Source of the DNA: Methylocystis heyeri | Lineage (GTDB): Bacteria; Pseudomonadota; Alphaproteobacteria; Rhizobiales; Beijerinckiaceae | NCBI RefSeq assembly: GCF_004802635.2 | Contig: NZ_CP046052.1 | Location: 434,001 to 498,000, forward strand | Direction of reading: 5' to 3' | Length of the DNA stretch: 64,000 bases | Shown: one piece after another, positions 20,768-29,350 of the stretch | How positions within the stretch are numbered: the first letter of the stretch is position 1 | Layout: each line of letters starts with the position of its first letter | Program-made: the position numbers and the translations under genes | Notes under the pieces: generated by a model | Database searches by the model: none | The model's input: only the letters and a program-made list of their open reading frames with translations | What the model was told of the DNA's origin: nothing

Positions 20768-21894
20768 CACAGGGCTTTTCTTTCGAGGTTCAGGCTACCG
20801 ACGGCGCCGCGCGCAAGGGCGAGATAACAACGCCGCGCGGCGTCATTCGCACGCCCGCCTTCATGCCGGTCGGCACCGCCGCCACCGTCAAAGCCATGTT
20901 CGTCGAGGACGTTCGCGCCGCTGGCGCCGACATATTGCTCGGCAATGTCTATCATCTGATGCTGCGTCCCGGGGCAGAGCGCATCGCCCGTCTCGGCGGC
21001 CTGCATCATTTCATGCGCTGGCCTTATCCGATATTGACCGATTCCGGCGGCTTTCAGGTGATGTCGCTGGCAAAGCTGCGTAAGCTCAACGAGGACGGCG
21101 TCACCTTTCAATCCCATATCGACGGCTCGAAACATGTTTTGACTCCCGAGCGCTCGATGGAGATTCAGGCGCTGCTCGGCTCCGACATCCAGATGCAATT
21201 CGACGAATGCGTGCGCCTGCCTTGCAGCGACGCCGAGGCCGAGCGCGCCATGCGGCTTTCCTTGCGCTGGGCGGAGCGCTCGCGGAAAGCCTTCGACAGC
21301 GCGCGCGGTCAGGCGGTGTTCGGCATCGTGCAGGGCGGCGCGGTGAAATCTTTGCGCATCGAAAGCGCTCGCGCGCTGAGCGAGATGGATTTCCACGGCC
21401 TCGCCATTGGGGGCCTCGCGGTGGGCGAGCCGCAAGAGGTCATGCTGGAGATGCTGGAGACGGTGATGCCGTATCTTCCGGCAAATAAGCCGCATTATCT
21501 GATGGGCGTCGGCACGCCGGACGATATTGTGAAAGCGGTGGCGCGCGGCGTCGATATGTTCGATTGCGTGATGCCCACGCGCGCGGGCCGCCACGGCCTC
21601 GCCTATACCCGCTTCGGCAAGATCAATCTGATGAATGCGCGACACGCGGAAGATTCATCGCCGCTCGATCCTGAATCTTCCTGCCCCGCGGCGCGCAATT
21701 ATTCCCGCGCCTATTTGCATCATTTGTTCAAGGCCGGAGAAATTCTGGGCATGATGCTGCTCACGCAGATCAATGTCGCTTATTATCAGGAGCTGATGGC
21801 TGGCCTTCGCGCCGCAATCGAAGCAAAACGCCTCGCCGATTTCATCATACAAACTTCGGAAGCCTGGGCGCGCGGCTCCCAGAGCGGCGATTGA
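20764..21894 (+). CDS. tgt: tRNA-guanine transglycosylase with an eroded zinc site
   Basis: 376 residues. TGT exchanges guanine-34 of certain tRNAs for preQ1. Present are [20 protein letters not shown] with the general-base aspartate, [11 protein letters not shown], and [13 protein letters not shown] with the nucleophile aspartate. The C-terminal zinc motif is unusual. Where E. coli-type enzymes have C-x-C-x-x-C and a histidine about 26 residues on, this one reads ESSCPAARN and later [10 protein letters not shown]. By alignment only C307 of the four ligands remains. The overall fold, including [10 protein letters not shown], is otherwise kept. The methyltransferase gene starts 4 bases downstream. 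Confidence 0.93.
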   Translation: MTQGFSFEVQATDGAARKGEITTPRGVIRTPAFMPVGTAATVKAMFVEDVRAAGADILLGNVYHLMLRPGAERIARLGGLHHFMRWPYPILTDSGGFQVMSLAKLRKLNEDGVTFQSHIDGSKHVLTPERSMEIQALLGSDIQMQFDECVRLPCSDAEAERAMRLSLRWAERSRKAFDSARGQAVFGIVQGGAVKSLRIESARALSEMDFHGLAIGGLAVGEPQEVMLEMLETVMPYLPANKPHYLMGVGTPDDIVKAVARGVDMFDCVMPTRAGRHGLAYTRFGKINLMNARHAEDSSPLDPESSCPAARNYSRAYLHHLFKAGEILGMMLLTQINVAYYQELMAGLRAAIEAKRLADFIIQTSEAWARGSQSGD

Positions 21895-21898
21895 CGCC

Positions 21899-23113
21899 AT
21901 GTCGTCGCGCGGGCGGAAGGCGACACAGGCGCTTTCTTCTCTCGCCGAATTTTTGCGCGGATTCGACGGCTTCGGCGCCCAAACGGTTGAATATGTCGAG
22001 GACGGCGTTTCTCACTTTGTAAACGAGTTCTGGACCGCCGGACAGCGTCAGGCCCATGCGCTGCACGAGGTCAGCTATCGGGCCTGTTTCAAGCCGCAGC
22101 TTCCGGAGTTCTTCGTCTCGCGCCTCACCGCGCCGGGCGAAAAGGTCTATGACCCCTTCATGGGGCGCGGCACCACGGTGTTGCAGGCCGCGTTGCAGGG
22201 CAGGGCGCCGGTCGGCAATGACGTCAATCCCTTGTCGGTTCTGCTGGTGCGGCCGCGCCTGCGGCCGCCCTCGATCGAAGCGGTGCAGGAGCGCCTCTCG
22301 GCGATCGACTGGAACTGCGTGGGCGTCGAGCGCAAGGATCTCCTGGCTTTTTATCATCCCGAGACGTTGCGCCAGATTTGCGCGCTGAGACGCTGGCTGC
22401 TGGCTCACGCCCCGCTCGGGGGAGAGCCGGACCCCGCCGACGACTGGATCCGAATGGTTGCGATCAATCGCCTCACCGGCCATTCGCCGGGGTTTTTTTC
22501 GGTCTACACCATGCCGCCCAATCAGGCGGTTTCGGTGGAAGCGCAATTGAAGATCAACGCCAGACGCAAGCAGACGCCGCCGGTCCGGGATGTCGCCGCC
22601 TTGATTGTGAAAAAATCGCAGGCGCTGCTGTCCGAAGGCGCGCCGCCGGCCCATCCGGCGCCGCTCCTCATCACAGGCGACGCCGCAAAGGCCGCTTCGA
22701 TCGCAGATGGTTCGGTGAGGCTGATCGTGACCTCGCCGCCCTTTTTGGACATTGTTCAATATGCCGCCGACAATTGGCTGCGCAATTGGTTCGCCGGGAT
22801 CGACACGAGCGCGGTGAGGATTTCGACCCATCGCAGCGAGGCCGCCTGGGCCGACATGGTGCGCGATTGCTTCATCGACTTTGCGCGCGTGGTCGCGCCG
22901 GGCGGGCATGTGGCTTTCGAGGTCGGCGAGGTGCGCGGCGGCAGGATCGCGCTGGAGCGGCTCGTGTGGCAGGCGGTCGAAGGACTGCCGTTCGAAAAGC
23001 CGTTGGTCCTGATAAACGCGCAAAAGTTCACCAAGACCAGCCATTGCTGGGGCGTCGCCAATAACGCCAAGGGCACCAATTCGAACAGGGTGCTGATTTT
23101 TAGGAGAAGGTGA
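21899..23113 (+). CDS. DNA methyltransferase (N4-cytosine/N6-adenine type), orphan
   Basis: 404 residues. The SAM-binding motif is YDPFMGRGTTVLQA near residue 83, and the catalytic motif is TSPPFLDIVQYA near 278, so motif I precedes motif IV with a long middle part that could hold the target-recognition region. A TSPPF catalytic motif is usual for amino-methyltransferases. The C-terminal KTSHCWGVANNAKGTNSNRV is a block I recall from orphan enzymes of this group. No restriction endonuclease is adjacent. The gene starts 4 bases after tgt and so is probably co-transcribed with the queuosine genes. Base and target are not predictable from sequence by eye. Confidence 0.85.
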   Translation: MSSRGRKATQALSSLAEFLRGFDGFGAQTVEYVEDGVSHFVNEFWTAGQRQAHALHEVSYRACFKPQLPEFFVSRLTAPGEKVYDPFMGRGTTVLQAALQGRAPVGNDVNPLSVLLVRPRLRPPSIEAVQERLSAIDWNCVGVERKDLLAFYHPETLRQICALRRWLLAHAPLGGEPDPADDWIRMVAINRLTGHSPGFFSVYTMPPNQAVSVEAQLKINARRKQTPPVRDVAALIVKKSQALLSEGAPPAHPAPLLITGDAAKAASIADGSVRLIVTSPPFLDIVQYAADNWLRNWFAGIDTSAVRISTHRSEAAWADMVRDCFIDFARVVAPGGHVAFEVGEVRGGRIALERLVWQAVEGLPFEKPLVLINAQKFTKTSHCWGVANNAKGTNSNRVLIFRRR

Positions 23114-23496
23114 GGGGGCGGTGGCAGGAGGGCGGTCTCCTGTCCAGCTCATGTCAGCCTACTGTTGCTCAAGTCGTAAAACCACTCCATTCACCGCTTT
23201 CGTCAAAGAGAAGCCAACTGCGTTGCTTCGCGTGAACAAAATAACCGCTCCACGAGTTTCCAGATTGAATGTATTAAAAATATTCTCCTTTGCTCGCAGT
23301 GCAACCCCAACGAATTCTGCGCTAGTATCGAATAACAACCAAAATTTATCTGACTGCATTACTGTTAATACTATGGCGCTGATTTTAATATAGAATAAGT
23401 ATAACCCAGGTATGTCGCCAACGATATTTGGGTTTATTGAACTCGTCACGCGCGGGTTCACCCCCCCCTCCATCCCGCGCGCCTTTCTGATATTAC
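23114..23496. other. AT-rich intergenic stretch
   Basis: This 383-base gap is markedly poorer in GC than its surroundings. It holds one open minus-strand frame (23159-23473, listed separately) and no repeat or RNA gene that I recognise. Confidence 0.5.
23159..23473 (-). CDS. Possible small protein, unknown
   Basis: A 104-residue frame from an ATG at 23473 with AAAGG about 8 bases upstream. The middle is hydrophobic (GLYLFYIKISAIVLTVM) and the rest reads like a folded protein (DKFWLLFDTSAEFVGVALRA). It begins only 23 bases from the divergent transporter start, leaving little room for two promoters. No family is recognised and its low GC could reflect foreign DNA. Confidence 0.25.
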   Translation of the reverse strand: MEGGVNPRVTSSINPNIVGDIPGLYLFYIKISAIVLTVMQSDKFWLLFDTSAEFVGVALRAKENIFNTFNLETRGAVILFTRSNAVGFSLTKAVNGVVLRLEQQ

Positions 23497-24549
23497 GTGA
23501 ACATGCACATCGGAATCCTGCTCGCCCTTCTCTCCGCCGCGCTGTTTGGCGCGAGCACGCCCTTGGCCAAAATTCTCCTGGGGAGCGTGAGCCCCTGGCT
23601 GATGGCGGGGCTGCTTTATCTCGGGGCTGGGGTTGGCCTTGCAGCGGTCGAGATCTGGCGGCGGGCGTCTGGCAACGGCATCGCCGAAGCGCCGCTGCGC
23701 AAATCCGATCTGCCCTGGCTTGGCGCGGTCATTACGGCCGGCGGGCTTCTCGGCCCCTTGTTTTTGATGTTCGGACTGGCGCGAACCAGCGCCGCCAATG
23801 CTTCGCTGCTGCTCAATCTCGAAGGCTTGGCCACGATGGCGATCGCCTGGCTGGCCTTTCATGAAAATGTCGACAGACGCCTGCTGGTGGGCGCCTTTTC
23901 TATTCTGGCGGGCGCGGCGCTTTTGTCTTGGCAGGGCAGCGCGTCAATGGATTGGGGCGCCTTGCTGATCGCCGGCGCCTGCGTCTGCTGGGGCATCGAC
24001 AATAATCTGACCCGCAAACTCTCCTCGGCCGATCCGGTGCAGATCGCCATGCTCAAGGGGCTGGTGGCGGGGACGGTCAATCTGGCGCTCGCCTCTGCGC
24101 TCGGCGCGTCGCTCCCTTCCATCGGCGTCGTTGTCGCGGTTTTGAGCGTCGGCTTTTTGGGTTACGGGGTCAGCCTCGTTTTATTCGTTCTGGCCTTGCG
24201 GCATCTCGGAACCGCGCGCACCGGAGCCTATTTCTCGCTCGCGCCCTTCATCGGGGCGATTTTGGCGCTGGCGCTTCTCCATGAGCCGCTAAGCGTGCGG
24301 CTTGTCGTGGCGGGCGGCCTGATGGCGCTCGGCCTCTGGCTGCATCTGACCGAGCGGCACGAGCATGAGCATATGCACGAGGATTTCGAGCACGAGCACA
24401 GCCACCGCCACGACGAACATCACCAGCATTTGCATGAAGAGGGTGTTCCGGTCGAGGAGCCACACACCCACAGGCACCGCCATGCCGCAATGGTGCACAG
24501 CCACCCCCATTTCCCGGATATCCATCATCGGCATGGACACGGGGAATAA
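23497..24549 (+). CDS. EamA/DMT-family permease with a histidine-rich C-terminal tail
   Basis: 350 residues from GTG at 23497, or 348 from the ATG at 23503. Ten hydrophobic segments in two EamA repeats span about residues 1-285; each repeat ends near a Glu/Pro turn (LLNLEGLATMAIAWLAFHE and ALLHEPLSVRLVVAGGLMAL). The last 63 residues, from HEHEHMHED on, hold about 23 histidines in H-x-H clusters with acidic residues. That suggests metal binding, for example to nickel, cobalt, zinc or copper, and a metal-linked transport or sensing role. Substrate is unknown. It ends 1 base before the convergent TMEM175 gene. Confidence 0.88.
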   Translation: MNMHIGILLALLSAALFGASTPLAKILLGSVSPWLMAGLLYLGAGVGLAAVEIWRRASGNGIAEAPLRKSDLPWLGAVITAGGLLGPLFLMFGLARTSAANASLLLNLEGLATMAIAWLAFHENVDRRLLVGAFSILAGAALLSWQGSASMDWGALLIAGACVCWGIDNNLTRKLSSADPVQIAMLKGLVAGTVNLALASALGASLPSIGVVVAVLSVGFLGYGVSLVLFVLALRHLGTARTGAYFSLAPFIGAILALALLHEPLSVRLVVAGGLMALGLWLHLTERHEHEHMHEDFEHEHSHRHDEHHQHLHEEGVPVEEPHTHRHRHAAMVHSHPHFPDIHHRHGHGE

Positions 24550-24550
24550 A

Positions 24551-25153
24551 TCAACTCCTGGGCCAACCGCCAACCGCAAAATAAAGCGCCGACAGGAGAC
24601 ACAACGCAATACCCGTCGCTTCCGAATAAAATGAAGATATGAACGATGCGAAATAGAAAATCGGGGCGAGCCTGTAATGATATGTAATGCGCGTCGCATT
24701 TTTGGTCTCGGAACCGAGAAGTTTTTCGTTGGCGGACGCATGGCGCCACAGCCCATGAAAAGACAACGATATTGCCAGGAACGTTCCCGTGTATAAACTC
24801 GTCGCTACCTTGGCTTCAGAATGCAGGAGATACTCAGCAAGCAGGCCCGTTGGGAATGGAACGAAGGTCACAAACAGCAATAATAGGCCGTTCCAATAGA
24901 TTAGTTTGAGATCTGATTTTTTGATGGCGGAATATACCCAGTGATGATGCGCCCAAATCACGAGTATTGTTGCAAACGATATTATATAGGCTAAATAGCT
25001 TGGCCAGATATAAATTAGAGACAGCGCCAGGCCGTGTCTTTGAACCATATCAGCGCTTGGCACTTTTATTTCCAGAACCAGAAGCGTTATGGCGATAGAA
25101 AAAATGCCGTCGCTGAACGCCTCTATACGACGCGTGTTCAGATCCTGTTGCAT
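24551..25153 (-). CDS. TMEM175/DUF1211-family channel
   Basis: 200 residues, about five to six hydrophobic helices. The helix-1 signature RRIEAFSDGIFSIAITLLVL matches the R-x-x-x-F-S-D-G-I-F-x-I-A pattern of TMEM175 proteins, where the isoleucine/leucine residues form the pore constriction of a potassium channel. Bacterial members act as tetramers in the inner membrane. The coding sequence is lower in GC than neighbours and the gene is convergent with the transporter, with no terminator between them. Confidence 0.88.
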   Translation of the reverse strand: MQQDLNTRRIEAFSDGIFSIAITLLVLEIKVPSADMVQRHGLALSLIYIWPSYLAYIISFATILVIWAHHHWVYSAIKKSDLKLIYWNGLLLLFVTFVPFPTGLLAEYLLHSEAKVATSLYTGTFLAISLSFHGLWRHASANEKLLGSETKNATRITYHYRLAPIFYFASFISSFYSEATGIALCLLSALYFAVGGWPRS

Positions 25154-25645
25154 TTGTCAAACCGGCTCCGCGCCCTGAACGTACATCGGCGCATATAATT
25201 TGCGCGAAGCTGGCCCCGCCATCGGGGCTTTCGCGTTTTCGGGCGCGTCGATCAAAAAGGGGGATTCCAAACGGGACCCCGCGGCCGAGTTTTGCGTGCC
25301 AGTTTCGTGATCGGCGATGGCCGGCCTTCAGGCTTACCCACCAGCCGAGAATATCCGCAACGCCGTTTCCAAGCACGCATCATCTTTCACAAGCCGCTCC
25401 ATGAGCGCCAAGCCCCGGTGGGCGTGCGCCTTTCGGTTGGAGAGGCGCCCGGCGGCGAACTCGCTCCGATATTGGCGGGCGTTGAAAGGATAGGCGAGCA
25501 AAGTCGTGCTGACGGGGCAGGGGCGGGGGCGCCCGAACTTTCGCAACAGTCGTTTGCCCGCCGGAAGTGCCCGATTTTAAGGAACTGGGCGGTTGTTGCG
25601 AATCTTAGGTTTTGCACGTCTGCACGATTGCGGCGAACAGATTGC
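25154..25645. other. Intergenic region without a convincing gene
   Basis: Short overlapping frames on both strands lack good start sites or recognisable motifs. A weak GCCCC/GGGGC hairpin occurs near 25212-25227. The left part should contain the promoter of the TMEM175 gene. Confidence 0.4.
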
Positions 25646-26722
25646 TCATGTCGTCACTTCCTTTTCGAGCAGCGCGCGCTTCCGCTCCACGCCCCAGCGA
25701 TAGCCTGAGAGCGAGCCGTCGTTCTTGATGACGCGATGACAAGGGATGGCAACTGCCACCGGATTCGCACCGCAGGCCAGCGCCACGGCGCGGGCGGCTT
25801 TGGGTTCTCCGATGCGGGAGGCGATTTCCGCATAGCTCGCGGTTTGCCCAATCGGAATTTCTCGTAGCGCTTGCCAGACGCGCTGCTGGAAGGCCGTGCC
25901 GCGTATATCGAGCGGCAGATCGAGGCCTGTTCGAGGCTCCTCGACGAAGCCGACCACCCGAGCCACGAGTTGCTCGAAGTCGCCGTCGCCGCCGATCAGT
26001 CCGGCCTTTGGGAAGCGATCCTGTAAATCGTGGATGAGCTTGTCGGGATCGTCGCCTAACGTGATGGCGCAGATTCCTTTGTCGGTGCAAGCGACCAGAA
26101 TGGCGCCGAGCGAACACTGTCCAACCGCAAAACGAATATCGATATCTTCGCCCCCTCGCTTAAACGCTGTGGGCGTCATGCCGAGCATCGCATTCGATTG
26201 TTCATAGAAGCGGCTGCCCGAATTGAAACCGGCGCTGTAGATCGCCTTAGTCACACTCATTTCCGCGTCGCTGAGTTCGGCCCGAACTTTCTTTGCGCGG
26301 AGCGCCGCGCCGTAGGCTTTGGGCGTTAGGCCGGTGATTGCCTTGAACTGACGATGAAAATGGAAAGTGCTCATGCCAACCGTAGCCGCCAGTTCATCGA
26401 GACTCGGCAATTCGTCCGCCAGTTCGATCTGCCGGCATGCCTCCGCCACAATGGCGGCAATGGCTTGCGCCGGCGATTTTCCTTTTGGATTGCATCGCTG
26501 GCACGCGCGGAAGCCGGCCGCTTCCGCCTCGACCGATGAGGCGTAGAAACGGACGTTCCTCGGCTTGGCGGTGCGGGACGGGCAAGACGGGCGGCAATAG
26601 ACACCGGTTGTTTTGACAGCGTAGACAAACGCGCCATCCATAGCCGCATCACGATTGACGATACTTTTCCAGCGTGGGTCCCGCTCGGTCGGCGGACCAC
26701 TCGGTTCTGCGAGAAGAATCAT
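25646..26722 (-). CDS. ada: Bifunctional DNA alkylation-repair regulator Ada
   Basis: 358 residues from the ATG at 26722, giving an E. coli-like length; the open frame upstream has no Ada similarity. The N-terminal zinc domain has C43, C47, C74 and C77 (VYCRPSCPSR, ACQRCNPK), where C43 would accept methyl groups from DNA phosphotriesters. An AraC-type helix-turn-helix domain follows (STFHFHRQFKAITGLTPKAY). The C-terminal methyltransferase has VAIPCHRVI with C328, the acceptor for O6-methylguanine. Methylated Ada activates its own regulon. It lies 31 bases after the flavin reductase gene on the same strand. Confidence 0.95.
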   Translation of the reverse strand: MILLAEPSGPPTERDPRWKSIVNRDAAMDGAFVYAVKTTGVYCRPSCPSRTAKPRNVRFYASSVEAEAAGFRACQRCNPKGKSPAQAIAAIVAEACRQIELADELPSLDELAATVGMSTFHFHRQFKAITGLTPKAYGAALRAKKVRAELSDAEMSVTKAIYSAGFNSGSRFYEQSNAMLGMTPTAFKRGGEDIDIRFAVGQCSLGAILVACTDKGICAITLGDDPDKLIHDLQDRFPKAGLIGGDGDFEQLVARVVGFVEEPRTGLDLPLDIRGTAFQQRVWQALREIPIGQTASYAEIASRIGEPKAARAVALACGANPVAVAIPCHRVIKNDGSLSGYRWGVERKRALLEKEVTT

Positions 26723-26753
26723 CTCGAATTGTCCCGCGATTTGTTTCTCGAGG

Positions 26754-27440
26754 TCATATTCTGAATGATTCCAACTTCGCCCGATCCACGTCAGGGCTGC
26801 GGTAGAGCGCCTCCGGAATTTCTCCAAGAAGCGATTCATGGACCTGCTTCGGGGCAAGTCCATAGAATTTTTGAAAACTCATGATCAGCGGTCGCCACTT
26901 GTCCGGGTCGATCCGGTTCCGGGTTCCCTCCATCATGATCTCTGGCGCCGCGTACACGCGCCGAATTCGAACTTCGAATACGGAGAGCGTCCCTTTCAAA
27001 GGGCTGTCTTCCCCCAAACCATGCCACGCGGAGACGACCGCTTCCATCTGCACCGGACATTCCATTGCTCTGGGCGCCGAGACAGTTTCCGAGTTGATTT
27101 GCGTCAACCCCGCGATCTCAAACTTTTTCGGTTCGTAGCTGTAGCCCCTTGCCGCCTTTGAACTGGGAACCGGGTTGGCGCCGGTCAGAAGGGCCAGACG
27201 ATTGACCGCTCCGACTTCATCGACGGAGGGCAGATTCAGGACGCATTCGCCGGTGCGGATCATGTTCTCCGCTGTCTTCGACGAAGAACCAATGCCAAGC
27301 ACGCATCGCCATCCCAGCCAGAAGGCTGAAGACATCGGCGCGATGTTCGAGCTTCCATCCTCGTTACTTGTGCTGATGAGAACGACCGGCGTTCCGAAAT
27401 ATAAAATCGAGGGTTCAATTCGTATGTGCCTGTCGTTCAT
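26754..27440 (-). CDS. Flavin reductase-like (FMN-binding split barrel) protein
   Basis: 228 residues. The start ILYFGTPVVLISTSNEDGSSNIAPMSS and the block TAENMIRTGECVLNLPS match flavin-reductase-like split-barrel proteins, which bind FMN. The reaction partner is not apparent. Its upstream position to ada, 31 bases away, suggests co-transcription. The ATG at 27440 is the natural start. Divergent from lpdA. Confidence 0.85.
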   Translation of the reverse strand: MNDRHIRIEPSILYFGTPVVLISTSNEDGSSNIAPMSSAFWLGWRCVLGIGSSSKTAENMIRTGECVLNLPSVDEVGAVNRLALLTGANPVPSSKAARGYSYEPKKFEIAGLTQINSETVSAPRAMECPVQMEAVVSAWHGLGEDSPLKGTLSVFEVRIRRVYAAPEIMMEGTRNRIDPDKWRPLIMSFQKFYGLAPKQVHESLLGEIPEALYRSPDVDRAKLESFRI

Positions 27441-27718
27441 AAGCCCTAAACCTTGTCGTCGTGGCAGTATTCACTTATGTCGGATCGACCTAGCACCCGC
27501 ACTCCGCTTCTTGCGCCCAAAATTCGGGCTACCAACGATGCTTTGGACTGTTCGCCATACGCGAGCATGACTTCGACCTAATTCACGACCTCGTCTGCCA
27601 AATATTTTGATTTTTGCACTCCTCCTCTTCGCCCGTTGCCCTGATTTCGCTGGCGCAGTATCCTTGATTTTGCGCCGCAAAAAGCGGGCGAATCCCAAAT
27701 TCAAAACGGGGCTCAGCC

Positions 27719-29161
27719 ATGCCCGATCCCTATGATCTCATTGTCATTGGCGCGGGTCCCGGCGGTTATGTCGCCGCGATAAGGGCGGCCCAATTGGGGC
27801 TGAAGACCGCCGTCGTCGAGCGCGAGCATCTCGGCGGCATCTGCCTCAATTGGGGCTGCATCCCGACCAAGGCGCTGCTGCGCTCGGCCGATGTTTTCCG
27901 CGTCGCCCTCCACGCCGCGGATTACGGCCTTGTGGTCCAGCCGGCGCCGTCTTTCGATCTCGCCAAAATCGTCGCCCGTTCGCGGCAGGTTTCGGGGCGT
28001 CTCAACGCCGGCGTCGGGTTTCTTCTGAAAAAGAACAAGGTCGACGTCATCATCGGCGAGGCGCGCCTTTCCGGCGGCGGCCGGGTGATGGTGGAGCCGA
28101 CAAAAAAGGCCCCCATGACGCCGCAGGCGCCTCTGCCCAAGGGGGCGCTGGGGCCGGGGGATTATCAGGCCAAGAACATCATCGTCGCGACCGGCGCGCG
28201 TCCCAGAGTCCTGCCCGGGCTCGAACCGGACGGGCGGCGGATCTGGACCTATTTCGAGGCGCTGAAGCCCGAGGCTTTGCCTAAATCCCTGCTGGTGGTG
28301 GGGGCGGGGGCGATCGGGGTCGAGTTCGCCTCGTTTTATCGCACCTTTGGCGTGGAAGTGACTCTGGTCGAGGCCCTGCCGCAGATCCTGCCGGCGGAAG
28401 ATCAGGAGATCGCCGCGCTCGCGCGCAAAAGCTTTGAAAAGCAGGGCATCGCGATTCATAGCGGGACCAAAGTCTCAGGGCTGGAAAAGCGCGCCGACAG
28501 CGTCGTCGCCACGCTGACCGGGGCCGATAGGGCGAGCCGCCAGATCGAGGCCGAGCGGGTTCTGGCCGCAGCCGGAGTCGTCGCGAACACGGAAGGGCTT
28601 GGGCTCGAAGAACTCGGCATCAAGATCGAGCGTGGCGTCATCGCCATCGATGGCTTCGGGCGAACCAATGTCGCCGGGGTCTACGCCATCGGCGACGTCG
28701 CCGGCGGCCCGATGCTGGCGCATAAGGCCGAGCATGAGGGTGTGGTCTGCGTCGAAGCGATCGCCGGCAAAAATCCCCATCCTCTCGACAAGGGCCGCAT
28801 TCCCGGCTGCACCTATTGCCATCCCCAGATCGCATCGGTGGGGCTCACCGAGCAGAAGGCCAAAGAGGCGGGCTTCGAGGTGAAGGTCGGACGCTTTCCC
28901 TTGCTCGCCAATGGCAAGGCCATTGCGCTCGGGGAGCCGGACGGGCTGGTCAAAACCATCTTCGACGCCAAGACCGGGCGGCTGCTCGGCGCGCATCTCA
29001 TCGGCGCCGAGGCGACCGAGCTTATTCAGGGTTTTGTCATCGCGATGAATCTGGAGACGACGGAAGAAGAGCTGATGCACAGCGTCTTCCCGCATCCGAC
29101 GCTCTCCGAGGCGATGCACGAAAGCGTGCTCGACGCTTTCGGCAGGGCGATACATATTTGA
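27719..29161 (+). CDS. lpdA: Dihydrolipoyl dehydrogenase
   Basis: 480 residues. This is the E3 flavoenzyme that reoxidises dihydrolipoyl groups of 2-oxoacid dehydrogenase complexes. FAD site: DLIVIGAGPGGYVAAIRAA. Redox disulfide: GGICLNWGCIPTKALL. NAD site: LLVVGAGAIGVEFASFY. C-terminal base region: MHSVFPHPTLSEAMHE with the catalytic His-Glu pair. The E1/E2 genes are not adjacent. The ATG at 27719 has a good GGGG site upstream. Confidence 0.95.
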   Translation: MPDPYDLIVIGAGPGGYVAAIRAAQLGLKTAVVEREHLGGICLNWGCIPTKALLRSADVFRVALHAADYGLVVQPAPSFDLAKIVARSRQVSGRLNAGVGFLLKKNKVDVIIGEARLSGGGRVMVEPTKKAPMTPQAPLPKGALGPGDYQAKNIIVATGARPRVLPGLEPDGRRIWTYFEALKPEALPKSLLVVGAGAIGVEFASFYRTFGVEVTLVEALPQILPAEDQEIAALARKSFEKQGIAIHSGTKVSGLEKRADSVVATLTGADRASRQIEAERVLAAAGVVANTEGLGLEELGIKIERGVIAIDGFGRTNVAGVYAIGDVAGGPMLAHKAEHEGVVCVEAIAGKNPHPLDKGRIPGCTYCHPQIASVGLTEQKAKEAGFEVKVGRFPLLANGKAIALGEPDGLVKTIFDAKTGRLLGAHLIGAEATELIQGFVIAMNLETTEEELMHSVFPHPTLSEAMHESVLDAFGRAIHI

Positions 29162-29234
29162 ACGCGAGCGTAACCCGCGGTTAACACCGGGGGATTGGGC
29201 AAAGGGCGCGCTTTCCTGCCAGTCTGAAGAGAGT

Positions 29235-29333
29235 CCTCGTCCTGAGGAGGCCTCGAAGGGGCCGTCTCGAAGGGCGAGGATCTTTTTTCCCCCGTCCTTC
29301 GAGACGCCCGCTATGCGGGCCCTCAGGACGAGG
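29235..29333. repeat. Nested inverted repeat between convergent genes
   Basis: Outer arms are 29235-29247 (CCTCGTCCTGAGG) and 29321-29333. Inner arms are 29264-29273 (GTCTCGAAGG) and 29296-29305. The inner loop contains a T6 run. The sequence type is a common Rhizobiales intergenic repeat and probably also stops transcription from lpdA and from the convergent synthetase gene. Confidence 0.75.
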
Positions 29334-29350
29334 GGAAGGGTTGGCTTCAC

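Noticed and set aside
23121-23393. 90-codon plus-strand frame in the AT-rich gap
   Set aside because: No ribosome site. The opposite-strand frame is slightly better supported, and neither is convincing.
25334-25546. 70-codon minus-strand frame downstream of ada
   Set aside because: It needs a TTG start, has no ribosome site and resembles no known protein.
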